Shown piece after piece: positions 17,199 through 25,358 of a stretch of 64,000 bases of DNA. Below the pieces are notes generated by a model that searched no databases, was not told the origin of the DNA, and saw nothing but the letters and a program-made list of their open reading frames with translations. Each line of letters begins with the position of its first letter. Position 1 is the stretch's first letter. The translations under genes were made by a program, and so were the position numbers. The stretch is from Virgibacillus_F flavescens (GTDB lineage: Bacteria > Bacillota > Bacilli > Bacillales > Amphibacillaceae). Where the stretch lies: contig NZ_CP192260.1 in assembly GCF_050574275.1 (NCBI RefSeq), positions 744,001 to 808,000 of the forward strand, written 5' to 3'.

Positions 17199-18902
17199 CT
17201 AGTCGTGTATTTCCAGCAGGTCATCTCCAACCAGTTTGCGTGCTTCTTCTATAAGTGGATCAGTTGTATCTTCTGCTTGTTGACTGGACGTCGGTTCTTG
17301 TTTGTTAATATATTCATTTCGTAATTCCTGCCAATTATTCTCCGGAATTGGAATAATCGTTAATTCTTTACCAATCGACTTGGTTAAAACAGACTCGATT
17401 GTCTCCCTGTTATCTAAAAATAGAGAGCAGTGAATTTCATATTTAAATGCTACAACAAGCGCTTTATCTGATGCTGCGGCAGGTTTACTATCTTGAATTG
17501 TTGCATGAGCAGGTGCGTTTGTCATCTTTAACGCACTTAAAAAGGAAGCCCACTCTGACTGGACCTGCTTCAATGAAGCTTTCTCAGCTGTCTGTAAAAC
17601 ATGGCGTATTTTTTCGTAAGGTGTCTTATAGCTGTTTTTGGATGCTCTCGGCTGTGACCTTCTTTGTTCTCTGGCAGGAGCTGATTGCGGAGCCGGTGTT
17701 GCACTCTTCCATTTTTGCAGCTCTTTTTCAAGTATATCCACTTTGCTTGCCAATTTAGTAAATGCTTCATCGTTAACCAATGTAGTGGTTGCCGCTTCTG
17801 TATTACTTGCGGGCTTCGTATCATTTGACGAAAGACTCAAAATTGCTATTTCGATAAACACTTTCGGACTGTTGCTCCATTTTATTTCCTGCTGACATTG
17901 ATTCAGTTCCTTAATTGCATTCTGAATCCATTCAACTGTCACAAGCTGTGATAATTCGGTAAAGCGATCATTTACCATCGCACGCTCTAAAATGCCTTCC
18001 AATGACGGAGCACTTTGATAAAGTAACAGATCACGCAGGAAATAAATTAAATCGAAAACAAATCTACCCGGATCTTTTCCGTTTTGAATGATTTCATCTA
18101 GTGACTTTAACGCCTTTTGGACATCCTGTTCATACATTTCCTGGACGATATCACTTAATATCTGCTGGGAAACACTACCGGTGACCGCAAGAACATCTGG
18201 CAACGTAACACTTTCACCACTATATGAAATGGCTTGATCCAAGATACTCAACGCATCACGCATTCCACCTTCAGCCGCCAGAGCAACTGTTTCAAGCGCG
18301 TCATCTGAGACTGATATTTCTTCCTTTTCCATTATGATACGCATTCTTTCCACTATCGACTGACTTGTGATTGGCTTGAAGTCAAAGCGCTGACATCTGG
18401 ATATAATGGTTAACGGAATTTTATGTGGTTCAGTGGTAGCTAAAATAAACACCACATGCTTTGGTGGTTCCTCTAACGTCTTTAATAATGCATTAAAGGC
18501 GTTAACAGATATCATATGTACCTCATCGATAATGTAGACTTTGTAGGGAACGACACTGGATGCATATTTTACCTTGTCACGAATTTCACGGATATCCTCA
18601 ACACTTGTATGTGAAGCTGCATCCATTTCGATAATGTCTGATATGGATCCATCCTGGATACCGCGACATGCAGCGCATTCATTACAAGGTTCACGGACTG
18701 GTGCCTTTTCACAGTTAATTGTTTTCGCAAAAATTTTGGCAGCACTCGTTTTTCCAGTTCCACGTGGACCTGAAAAAAGGTACGCATGCGAAAATTTTTC
18801 CTGTTCAATTGCATTCTGCAATGTGCGTGTTATATGTGATTGTCCCACGACATCCGTAAAGTTCCTCGGACGCCATACGCGATATAACGCTTGATAGCTC
18901 AT
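17199..18902 (-). CDS. dnaX: DNA polymerase III subunits gamma/tau
   Basis: The clamp-loader ATPase. Walker A is GPRGTGKTSAAKIFAK near residue 45, the zinc module CEKAPVREPCNECAACRG follows, Walker B is VYIIDEVHMIS, and sensor motifs are ATTEPHKIPLTIISRCQRF. Domains IV-V in the C-terminal 190 residues are variable and charged (domain V binds the polymerase). It has 567 residues, near the Bacillus length. AAAGGGG lies upstream of the ATG. Confidence 0.97.
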   Translation of the reverse strand: MSYQALYRVWRPRNFTDVVGQSHITRTLQNAIEQEKFSHAYLFSGPRGTGKTSAAKIFAKTINCEKAPVREPCNECAACRGIQDGSISDIIEMDAASHTSVEDIREIRDKVKYASSVVPYKVYIIDEVHMISVNAFNALLKTLEEPPKHVVFILATTEPHKIPLTIISRCQRFDFKPITSQSIVERMRIIMEKEEISVSDDALETVALAAEGGMRDALSILDQAISYSGESVTLPDVLAVTGSVSQQILSDIVQEMYEQDVQKALKSLDEIIQNGKDPGRFVFDLIYFLRDLLLYQSAPSLEGILERAMVNDRFTELSQLVTVEWIQNAIKELNQCQQEIKWSNSPKVFIEIAILSLSSNDTKPASNTEAATTTLVNDEAFTKLASKVDILEKELQKWKSATPAPQSAPAREQRRSQPRASKNSYKTPYEKIRHVLQTAEKASLKQVQSEWASFLSALKMTNAPAHATIQDSKPAAASDKALVVAFKYEIHCSLFLDNRETIESVLTKSIGKELTIIPIPENNWQELRNEYINKQEPTSSQQAEDTTDPLIEEARKLVGDDLLEIHD

Positions 18903-19129
18903 AATGGTTGTTCCCCTTTATTTATTCTCTCTAATTATACCCGAATTCGGGGGTGAATGTGAACCATTGTGATAAGTTTCTTGTAACTTAATTTAAAGCA
19001 GTTTTTTAGAAAACTTTTTATTTCCGCCTCAAAATCTATAAAGGACGACGTTACTTTTAATCATGTTCGATGCTCTGCGACTGCAGATGAAGAAGTTAAA
19101 TGTGGTACGAAATAGGTGGATCTACGATC

Positions 19130-19257
19130 GCATCTTCGAATATACTTCGCTTTCCGCGGGCACGGCTTCAGCTTCCTCGGATAAGCAAAGACCGCTTTCC
19201 TGCTTAGATCTTCAGCTCGCGCTGTTCCCGCAGGAGTCTTCGTATATTCGAAGATGC
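19130..19257. repeat. 128-bp hairpin repeat with perfect 16-bp terminal arms
   Basis: Perfect terminal inverted repeat: GCATCTTCGAATATAC (19130-19145) with its complement at 19242-19257. The inside is GC-rich (CTTTCCGCGGGCACGGCTTC, CTGTTCCCGCAGGAGTC) and partly self-complementary. Related copies lie at 3906, 11551 and 63549. It lies in the 687-bp gap between dnaX and the SRP RNA, which holds no gene. Confidence 0.85.
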
Positions 19258-19374
19258 TAAGTGGGGGTGAAATGTTAGATTTTTAAAATCTACTATTTTT
19301 TTAGTGACCTTGCCTTTCCTTCCACAGAAATCTTCATATATGGGCTGCATGTATAATATTTACCAGTCCTGGTG

Positions 19375-19460
19375 AGTGGAGGGTGGTGACTCCTGCGGGA
19401 ACAGCACGAGTCTGAAGGCCCCGCGGAAAGCATCCGCCCACAGCGATCCTGGACGGCAGC
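19375..19460. repeat. Second Bacillaceae repeat fragment upstream of dnaX
   Basis: Contains GACTCCTGCGGGAACAGCAC, GGCCCCGCGGAAAGC and GATCCTGGACGGC. The first part matches the loop-proximal half of the 63549 repeat in inverse orientation, and the last word matches the 3915 repeat inverted. The remaining 130 bp to the SRP RNA show nothing further. Confidence 0.7.
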
Positions 19461-19589
19461 TTAAAAACACCTCTTTGGAAATAGAGCTAATGTAGGTCGC
19501 ATTTTACATCCAAATAATAACGATAAAATAAAGAAATCTAATAAAAAAAGCCTTGCCAGGTAATCTGACAAAGACTTTGATGTTTATGT

Positions 19590-19865
19590 AATACCGTGCA
19601 CCTGTCATCGATGCGACGACCCTATGCGTAACGTAAGTTCATGGCTCGGCCTAGGCTTCCCTGCGGCACACAGAAATGATCACTTACTGCTGCTTCCTTC
19701 CGGACCTGACAGAATTCATGAGTTCCCGTTGCGCAGGACCTGAGCGTCAACACCAATTCCTTACGGCAGACCATAAAGTCGCCACACCTCAGACAGGAAT
19801 TCAGTCCCGCTTTAGCGGATTGCGAGTACAGGGCACCGCTACCTCCCCACCTAGCACGGCAAACT
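19590..19865 (-). ncRNA. ffs (scr): Signal recognition particle RNA (long Bacillus type)
   Basis: About 275 nt on the minus strand. The SRP domain IV hairpin is unmistakable: GGTCCGGAAGGAAGCAGCA then TGTGCCGCAGGGAAGCCT. The Alu-domain 5' part reads TTGCCGTGCTAGGTGGGGAG and the 3' end GGTGCACGGTATT, which closes the long terminal helix. It lies between tadA and dnaX, the B. subtilis position. The ends are placed by helix closure, to within a few bases. A plus-strand reading frame of 82 codons here is spurious. Confidence 0.96.
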
Positions 19866-19915
19866 CAATTATAACGAGTTTAGGACAAGATTGCAATAGT
19901 AAACTATGTAAGTGG

Positions 19916-20386
19916 TCATGGTAAAACGTCATTCCGCTTCTTCAGCCGAAGCTCTCTAAAAAATTCAGTAAGTAACCGGCTGCATTCCTCTTCCATTACC
20001 CCACTTTCAAGCTCCACTTGATGGTTGAACCTATCATCATGTAACAGGTTCATCAGTGAACCTGCACAGCCCGCTTTTGGATCATATGCACCAAACACAA
20101 CCCGTTTTATTCTCGATTGGACGATCGCTCCTGCACACATCGGACAGGGCTCTAACGTGACATAAAGTGTACAATCTTCCAGACGCCAGCTGCCAATTTT
20201 TTCATTTGCCTCTTGAATGGCAATCAATTCTGCATGTGATAAAGTGGACTGCACCTTTTCACGCACGTTGTATCCACGGGCAATGATCTCTTCCTTGTAA
20301 ACAATGACTGCACCAATCGGAACTTCGTTTATTTCTCTAGCAAGATTTGCCTGTCTAATCGCTTCCTTCATAAATAAATTATCCAT
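19916..20386 (-). CDS. tadA: tRNA-specific adenosine deaminase TadA
   Basis: Converts A34 to inosine in tRNA-Arg(ACG). Zinc and catalytic residues are in SHAELIAI (HAE) and EPCPMCAGAIVQ (PCxxC). A typical C terminus follows (LLTEFFRELRLKKR). I chose the ATG at 20386 (156 residues, AGGGTGGTG upstream). The open frame extends to 20482, but that part overlaps the divergent yaaI start and is not conserved. Confidence 0.95.
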   Translation of the reverse strand: MDNLFMKEAIRQANLAREINEVPIGAVIVYKEEIIARGYNVREKVQSTLSHAELIAIQEANEKIGSWRLEDCTLYVTLEPCPMCAGAIVQSRIKRVVFGAYDPKAGCAGSLMNLLHDDRFNHQVELESGVMEEECSRLLTEFFRELRLKKRNDVLP

Positions 20387-20466
20387 GAACAGATTCACCA
20401 CCCTATATAAAAGTTTTAAAATTATCGTTTCGGATAATAATATATGTATACGAAAGGAGCATACGT

Positions 20467-21000
20467 ATGGACAAAACCACACAGAACACTGCCCTTATTT
20501 TTGTTGATCTTATAAACGATTTTAACTTTGAAGGTGGAGAAAAGCTACTCGCACATACAAGAGAAATTTTACCACATCTTACAAAATTAAAAAGGTATGC
20601 CAAAGACAATAATATTCCCGTCATATATGTTAATGATCACTACGGATTATGGCAAGCCGATTACCATAAGCTAATCGATCATTGTAAAAATGATAAAAAT
20701 CAGGAACTTCTTGAACAAATTCAACCAAATATTGATGATTATTTTTTTATAAAACCTAAGCATTCGGCTTTTTTTCAAACTCCATTAGAGTCACTTTTAC
20801 GTGAACTAGGTAAAGAAAATCTCATTTTAGCTGGAATTGCTGGCGATATTTGTATTTTATTCACTGCAAAAGATGCGTACATGTATGAATATAACCTGCA
20901 AGTACCTGAAAATTGCATGGCGTCCAATGAAAAGAAGGGAAATGAGTATGCATTGCATTTAATGCACTCGGTGATGGATGCGAAAATAGACCCGATTTAA
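20467..21000 (+). CDS. yaaI: Isochorismatase-family hydrolase YaaI
   Basis: A 177-residue cysteine hydrolase of the isochorismatase/nicotinamidase fold. The catalytic triad can be read as Asp in FVDLINDF, Lys in KPKHSAF and Cys in GIAGDICILFTAKDAY. Its substrate is not known. GAAAGGAG lies upstream. It is divergent from tadA and followed by yaaH, as in B. subtilis (opposite strand to tadA). Confidence 0.92.
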   Translation: MDKTTQNTALIFVDLINDFNFEGGEKLLAHTREILPHLTKLKRYAKDNNIPVIYVNDHYGLWQADYHKLIDHCKNDKNQELLEQIQPNIDDYFFIKPKHSAFFQTPLESLLRELGKENLILAGIAGDICILFTAKDAYMYEYNLQVPENCMASNEKKGNEYALHLMHSVMDAKIDPI

Positions 21001-21073
21001 CTTTTAATAAATCATATAAAGTAAATCCTTTTCATACCATGTTAATAGACATCGGTTAGAGGAGGGTTTATTT

Positions 21074-22360
21074 ATGCAAATTCATGTAGTACAACAAGGG
21101 GATACCATTTTTAATATAGCAAATACATACAACACGCCAATGGAAACCATTATTGCGGCCAATGAACTAGATGCCCCCGGTAATCTCGTAATTGGGCAGG
21201 CATTAGTGATCCCAATTGTTGGACAATTTTATTTTGTCCAAAGTGGCGAAAACTTATATTCCATTGCTCAAAAATTTGGGATGCCCTATCAGGAGTTAGC
21301 TCGAATCAATAATATTCCGGTTGGAAACGTCTTGCCAGTAGGATTTCGATTATACATTCCACCTCTACCTCGACCAGATATCGTTTCAAATGCATATATC
21401 GAGCCATACGGCGACACCGTTTCCGAGGCATTAGAGGCCGCGGCTCGAAAAATATCACCGTTCTTAACATACTTAGCGCCATTCAGCTATACCATTAATC
21501 GTGATGGAAGTTTGAATGCGCCTCCATTAAATGATTTCAAAACAATTGCTGACAGTAATAACACAACGCTCATGCTGGCAGTCACGAACTTGGAAGATGG
21601 AGCGTTTAGCGCAGAACTTGGACACATTATTTTAACGGTTCAAGCTGTACAGAACAATTTATTGGATAATATCGTCAATACTGCAAACTCAGGCGGATTT
21701 ACCGATGTTCATTTTGATTTTGAATTTTTACCGCCTGAAGATCGTGAGGCATATAATACATTTTTACGTAAAGCTAAGGATCGATTATCACAAGCTGGTT
21801 TGCTCATGTCTACCGCATTAGCACCTAAAACAAGTGCAACACAAGTTGGAGCATGGTACGAAGCACATGACTATGCCGTCCACGGTGAGATTGCTGACTT
21901 TGTTGTGCTAATGACTTACGAGTGGGGCTATAGTGGTGGACCAGCAATGGCTGTATCACCGATTAATAAAGTACGAGACGTTGTGGACTTTGCTTTGTCG
22001 GTAATGCCGCCAGAAAAGATTTTACTCGGTCAAAATCTATACGGATATGATTGGACGCTGCCTTTCGTAGAAGGCGGAACGGCAGATGCACTAAGTCCTC
22101 AGCAAGCCATCACGTTAGCACGAACACAAAATGTTGCCATTCAGTATGACCCTGTAGCACAGGCACCATTCTTCACCTATACAGACGCAGGGGGTAAAAA
22201 ACATGAAGTTTGGTTTGAGGACGCAAGATCAATTCAAGCAAAATTTGATATGATTAAAGAATTAAATTTACGAGGGATCAGTTATTGGAAGCTTGGGCTT
22301 GCATTTCCACAAAACTGGCTGCTGCTGCAGTCTAATTTCAACATTGTCAAACTGAAATAA
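21074..22360 (+). CDS. sleL (yaaH): Spore cortex peptidoglycan hydrolase SleL (YaaH)
   Basis: A spore germination enzyme that cleaves cortex fragments. Two LysM domains (about residues 2-46 and 50-96: VVQQGDTIFNIANTYN and VQSGENLYSIAQKFG) bind peptidoglycan. The rest is a GH18 TIM barrel with the DxE motif in FTDVHFDFEFLPP near residue 218. It has 428 residues, like B. subtilis YaaH. There is no signal peptide, as usual for these spore-coat-targeted proteins. GAGGAGG precedes the start. Confidence 0.95.
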   Translation: MQIHVVQQGDTIFNIANTYNTPMETIIAANELDAPGNLVIGQALVIPIVGQFYFVQSGENLYSIAQKFGMPYQELARINNIPVGNVLPVGFRLYIPPLPRPDIVSNAYIEPYGDTVSEALEAAARKISPFLTYLAPFSYTINRDGSLNAPPLNDFKTIADSNNTTLMLAVTNLEDGAFSAELGHIILTVQAVQNNLLDNIVNTANSGGFTDVHFDFEFLPPEDREAYNTFLRKAKDRLSQAGLLMSTALAPKTSATQVGAWYEAHDYAVHGEIADFVVLMTYEWGYSGGPAMAVSPINKVRDVVDFALSVMPPEKILLGQNLYGYDWTLPFVEGGTADALSPQQAITLARTQNVAIQYDPVAQAPFFTYTDAGGKKHEVWFEDARSIQAKFDMIKELNLRGISYWKLGLAFPQNWLLLQSNFNIVKLK

Positions 22361-22493
22361 ACGAGGCATATCGATGTGTAGCGCAAACTTATCGTTGTAA
22401 AGATGAAATATATCAATCGCCAAAAAATTCATATCGATCTTCAGATTTTTTATCAGTCTTGAAATAAAATTTATCGATACTAAAAACAAAAAC

Positions 22494-22527
22494 GGCCGCA
22501 TAAACCTGTAATCAGGTTCATGCGGCC
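22494..22527 (-). terminator. Bidirectional terminator between yaaH and the PfpI gene
   Basis: Stem GGCCGCAT-AACCTG with CAGGTT-ATGCGGCC and T-rich sides on both strands. It lies 8 bp beyond the minus-strand stop at 22536. Confidence 0.85.
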
Positions 22528-22535
22528 TATCCTTT

Positions 22536-23054
22536 TTATTTCAATAAGTTTAACGATTCGCGGTTAAATGCCGGAATATCATCAGGCGTTCTGCTTGTTA
22601 CAAGTTGATTGCCGCAAACAACGACTTCTTCATCCTTAACATCTGCCCCAGCATAATCCATATCTACTTGAATGGATTTAAAACCAGTTGCTTTTCTGCC
22701 TTCTAGTGACTTCGCTGTAATTAGTAACTGTGGTCCGTGGCAAATTGCGAATACAGGTTTTTTTACATCCATAAAGTGTTTCGCAAATGCTACAAATCGG
22801 TCATCACCACGTAGTTGATCTGGTGAGAAACCACCTGGAATAAACAAGGCATCGAAGTCATCCGGATTTACATCATCAATCGATTTATCAATTGTTACCG
22901 AAGCTTCACCGTTTTTACCAGTAACTGTTTTACCTTTTTCTTTTTCAATTGTTACTACTTCGTGTCCAGCTTCCTTATACGCTTTTGCTGGATCTGTATA
23001 TTCTACATCTTCAAACATATCTGTTATAACACATGCTATTTTTTTACTCATCAT
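22536..23054 (-). CDS. DJ-1/PfpI family protein
   Basis: A 172-residue type 1 glutamine-amidotransferase-like protein of the PfpI/YhbO/YfkM group, which act as stress proteins, glyoxalases or deglycases. The nucleophile elbow is VFAICHGPQLL with Cys near residue 105, and the acidic partner is in TDMFEDVEYT. The middle loop ALFIPGGFSPDQL is typical. AAAGGAG lies upstream. It is not part of the conserved B. subtilis order here. Confidence 0.92.
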   Translation of the reverse strand: MMSKKIACVITDMFEDVEYTDPAKAYKEAGHEVVTIEKEKGKTVTGKNGEASVTIDKSIDDVNPDDFDALFIPGGFSPDQLRGDDRFVAFAKHFMDVKKPVFAICHGPQLLITAKSLEGRKATGFKSIQVDMDYAGADVKDEEVVVCGNQLVTSRTPDDIPAFNRESLNLLK

Positions 23055-23139
23055 TAATCCGCTCCTTTATGATTTGCTACATTAATACATTTTCCCGTCT
23101 ATAAAAAAATAAAACATTATAATAGCTTTCTTTATATAT

Positions 23140-23171
23140 AAATAAAACAAGGGCACCACATCGGCGCCCCT
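23140..23171 (-). terminator. Terminator after acsA
   Basis: Stem AGGGGCGCC with GGTGCCCTT on the minus strand and a TTGTTTTATTT tail. Confidence 0.8.
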
Positions 23172-23181
23172 GCTTAAAAAC

Positions 23182-24897
23182 TTATTCCTCTAATGTAGAT
23201 GTATCTCCTGTAGGCAAGCCAAGCTCCCACGATTTTAAGAGTCGACGCATAATTTTACCGCTGCGTGTTTTCGGAATTGATTCCTTCACCTCAAGCTCAC
23301 GAGGCGCTGCATGTGCACTAAGACCAGTTTTGATAAACTGACGAATCTCTTCCAGCAGCTCATCTGACTCAGTATAGCCTTCATTCAACGTAATAAATGC
23401 TTTAATAATTTCACCGCGCTCTGGGTCTGGTTTACCAATGACACCCGCTTCTGACACTGCAGGGTGTTCGATCAGCTTACTTTCCACCTCGAACGGACCA
23501 ACCCGTTCACCGGAAGTATTGATTACATCATCCAGTCGACCCTGGAACCAGAAATAACCGTCTTCATCCATATACGCACTGTCGCCGGATACGTACCATC
23601 CATTGACAAAATAACTTTCAAACTTACTTTTGTTATTCCAAATCTTCCGCATCATGGACGGCCAGCCTTCTTTAATAGCCAGGTTACCCATTTGATTTGC
23701 CGGAAGCTCATTTCCTTCGTTATCAACGATTGCCGCTTCTACGCCTGGAATTGGTTTACCCATAGAACCTGGACGCATTTCCAAGGAAGGATAATTCACG
23801 ATTAGCATAGCACCTGTTTCTGTCATCCACCACGTATCATGGATGCGCATATCAAATGCTTTCATTCCCCATGTAATTACTTCAGGATTCAATGGCTCTC
23901 CAACACTCATAATATGGCGAAGCGACGAGAAGTCATGATTTTTGACCTTTTGCTCCCCTGCGCTCACTAGTTTACGTAAGGCAGTCGGAGCTGTATACCA
24001 TACGGTTACATTGTTTTTAGCAATCGTTTCATACCAATCGTCCGGGCTAAAGCGGCCACCGCGAACAACATTGGTTACTCCAATTAACCACGGTGCAAAA
24101 ATCCCGTAGCTTGTGCCGGTTACCCAGCCTGGATCTGCGGTACACCAGTAAACGTCGTCTTCCTTCAAATCCGCAACCCATCTGCCTGTAGCATAATGCT
24201 GAACCATGGCGTTATGGACGTGATAAACACCTTTAGGCTTACCAGTTGAACCGGATGTATAATGAAGCAGCATACCATCTTCTAAATCAACCCACTCGAT
24301 ATCAAACGCTGTGGATGCTTCCTTCATTTCTTTATCAAAATGAATATATTTATCGCCAGATTCATTTGAATCGCCAATTAGCACGATTTTTTCAAGATCT
24401 GGTAAATCCTCTTGGGGAACACGTTCCAATAGTTCAGGTGTAGTAATCAGCATTTTCGCTTCACTATCCTGAAGCCGGTCACGAACTGCTTGCTCCATAA
24501 ATGCTTCAAACAATGGTCCTGCAATCGCCCCAACCTTTAATATACCGAAAAAAGCTGCATAGAATTCAGGCGCTCTCGGCAGGAATAAGAAGACACGATC
24601 TCCTTTATTTACATCATGCTTCTTTAAAACATTAGCAAATTGATTACTTTGTTTTCGAATATCATCAAATGTTAATTTTTCTTCACGGTCAGGCGATGAG
24701 TACAATAATGCCACTTTATCTTTTTTATTTGGATCTTCTGCATGACGATCAATTGCCTCATAAGCAATATTCACCTTACCCGTTTCATTCCAGCAGAAAT
24801 TCTGTTTCATATCATCCCAAGAGAAACCATCTCTTGCCTTTTCATAGTTTTGTAAATTATAATTTCCATCCTGTGCAGGTACACGCTGCATTTCCAT
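23182..24897 (-). CDS. acsA: Acetyl-CoA synthetase AcsA
   Basis: An AMP-forming acetate-CoA ligase that assimilates acetate. Motifs: P-loop LHYTSGSTGKPKGVYH near residue 215, WWMTETGAMLI, YVSGDSAYMDEDGYFWFQGRLDD hinge, and PKTRSGKIMRR with the acetylatable catalytic Lys near the C terminus. It has 571 residues, like B. subtilis AcsA (572). A perfect-looking CRE lies 24 bp upstream of the start, so catabolite repression by CcpA is likely. In B. subtilis acsA is elsewhere, next to acuABC, so its location here is a difference. Confidence 0.95.
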   Translation of the reverse strand: MEMQRVPAQDGNYNLQNYEKARDGFSWDDMKQNFCWNETGKVNIAYEAIDRHAEDPNKKDKVALLYSSPDREEKLTFDDIRKQSNQFANVLKKHDVNKGDRVFLFLPRAPEFYAAFFGILKVGAIAGPLFEAFMEQAVRDRLQDSEAKMLITTPELLERVPQEDLPDLEKIVLIGDSNESGDKYIHFDKEMKEASTAFDIEWVDLEDGMLLHYTSGSTGKPKGVYHVHNAMVQHYATGRWVADLKEDDVYWCTADPGWVTGTSYGIFAPWLIGVTNVVRGGRFSPDDWYETIAKNNVTVWYTAPTALRKLVSAGEQKVKNHDFSSLRHIMSVGEPLNPEVITWGMKAFDMRIHDTWWMTETGAMLIVNYPSLEMRPGSMGKPIPGVEAAIVDNEGNELPANQMGNLAIKEGWPSMMRKIWNNKSKFESYFVNGWYVSGDSAYMDEDGYFWFQGRLDDVINTSGERVGPFEVESKLIEHPAVSEAGVIGKPDPERGEIIKAFITLNEGYTESDELLEEIRQFIKTGLSAHAAPRELEVKESIPKTRSGKIMRRLLKSWELGLPTGDTSTLEE

Positions 24898-24920
24898 CCA
24901 ATCACCTCATTAATATTTTT

Positions 24921-24934
24921 TGAAAACGTTTACA
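24921..24934. promoter_or_regulatory. Catabolite response element (CcpA operator) of acsA
   Basis: TGAAAACGTTTACA fits the CRE consensus TGWAARCGYTWNCW at every position. It lies between the likely promoter and the acsA start, a position that blocks transcription. B. subtilis acsA is known to be CcpA-controlled; binding here is inferred. Confidence 0.8.
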
Positions 24935-25027
24935 AACATTCAATTAAAAATTATTAAACAATTTAGGTAACTGTTTCCTATTTTAGAACATCACGTCCGA
25001 ATTTTAAAGTATTTCACCTGGAAAAAT

Positions 25028-25080
25028 AACGACAAAAAATAAAAAACCTTTACATCACTACGCTTTATAGGATGTAAAAG
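25028..25080 (-). terminator. Original tRNA-Arg terminator, now left of the element
   Basis: The stem CTTTTACATC with GATGTAAAGG (25071-25080 with 25047-25056) is followed on the minus strand by TTTTTTATTTTTTG. It lies directly after the left copy of the tRNA 3' end. Before integration it would have followed the tRNA-Arg gene. Confidence 0.8.
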
Positions 25081-25091
25081 CTTTTATAGAT

Positions 25092-25137
25092 ATGCCCCCG
25101 GCAGGATTCGAACCTGCGGCACATAGTTTAGGAAACT
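25092..25137. repeat. Left attachment-site copy (46-bp direct repeat)
   Basis: Identical to 39409-39454 over 46 bp. It holds the 3' part of tRNA-Arg, from the anticodon stem to one base past the discriminator. It lacks the 5' part of the tRNA, so it is an att remnant and not a gene. Confidence 0.95.
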
Positions 25138-25311
25138 TGAATATTTACTGTTAAATTGAAGTATTTCTTCTTTAACCCTTGTGTAACAAGTATTATAGCT
25201 ACCATAGGCTAACAGTAGAATAACACTTGTTCATGAAGTGGTCTTACGTTCTCGTAATCTGTATTAGTAATTATAGCTTGTACTTTTATGGAATGCAAAC
25301 TTAATTTTTTC

Positions 25312-25347
25312 AAGCAAAAAACCGCCTGTCATGCGACCAGCGGTTTA
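25312..25347 (-). terminator. Terminator after the Type ISP gene
   Basis: AAACCGCTGGTCGC-type stem: AACCGC pairs with GCGGTT around an inner CTGGTC/GACAG loop, ending in GGTTTTTTGC on the minus strand, 11 bp after the stop. Confidence 0.8.
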
Positions 25348-25358
25348 GTTAAGTTACT

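Noticed and set aside
17447..17895. Overlapping 84- to 103-codon proteins inside dnaX
   Set aside because: They are other frames of dnaX with no start signals.
19063..19260. 65-codon protein upstream of dnaX
   Set aside because: It is the hairpin repeat read in one frame; similar frames occur in other copies.
19676..19924. 82-codon plus-strand protein
   Set aside because: It is antisense to the SRP RNA gene.
25092..25137. A second tRNA-Arg gene at the left edge of the element
   Set aside because: Only tRNA positions from 29 to the 3' end are present; the 5' acceptor strand and D arm are missing. It is the att duplicate.
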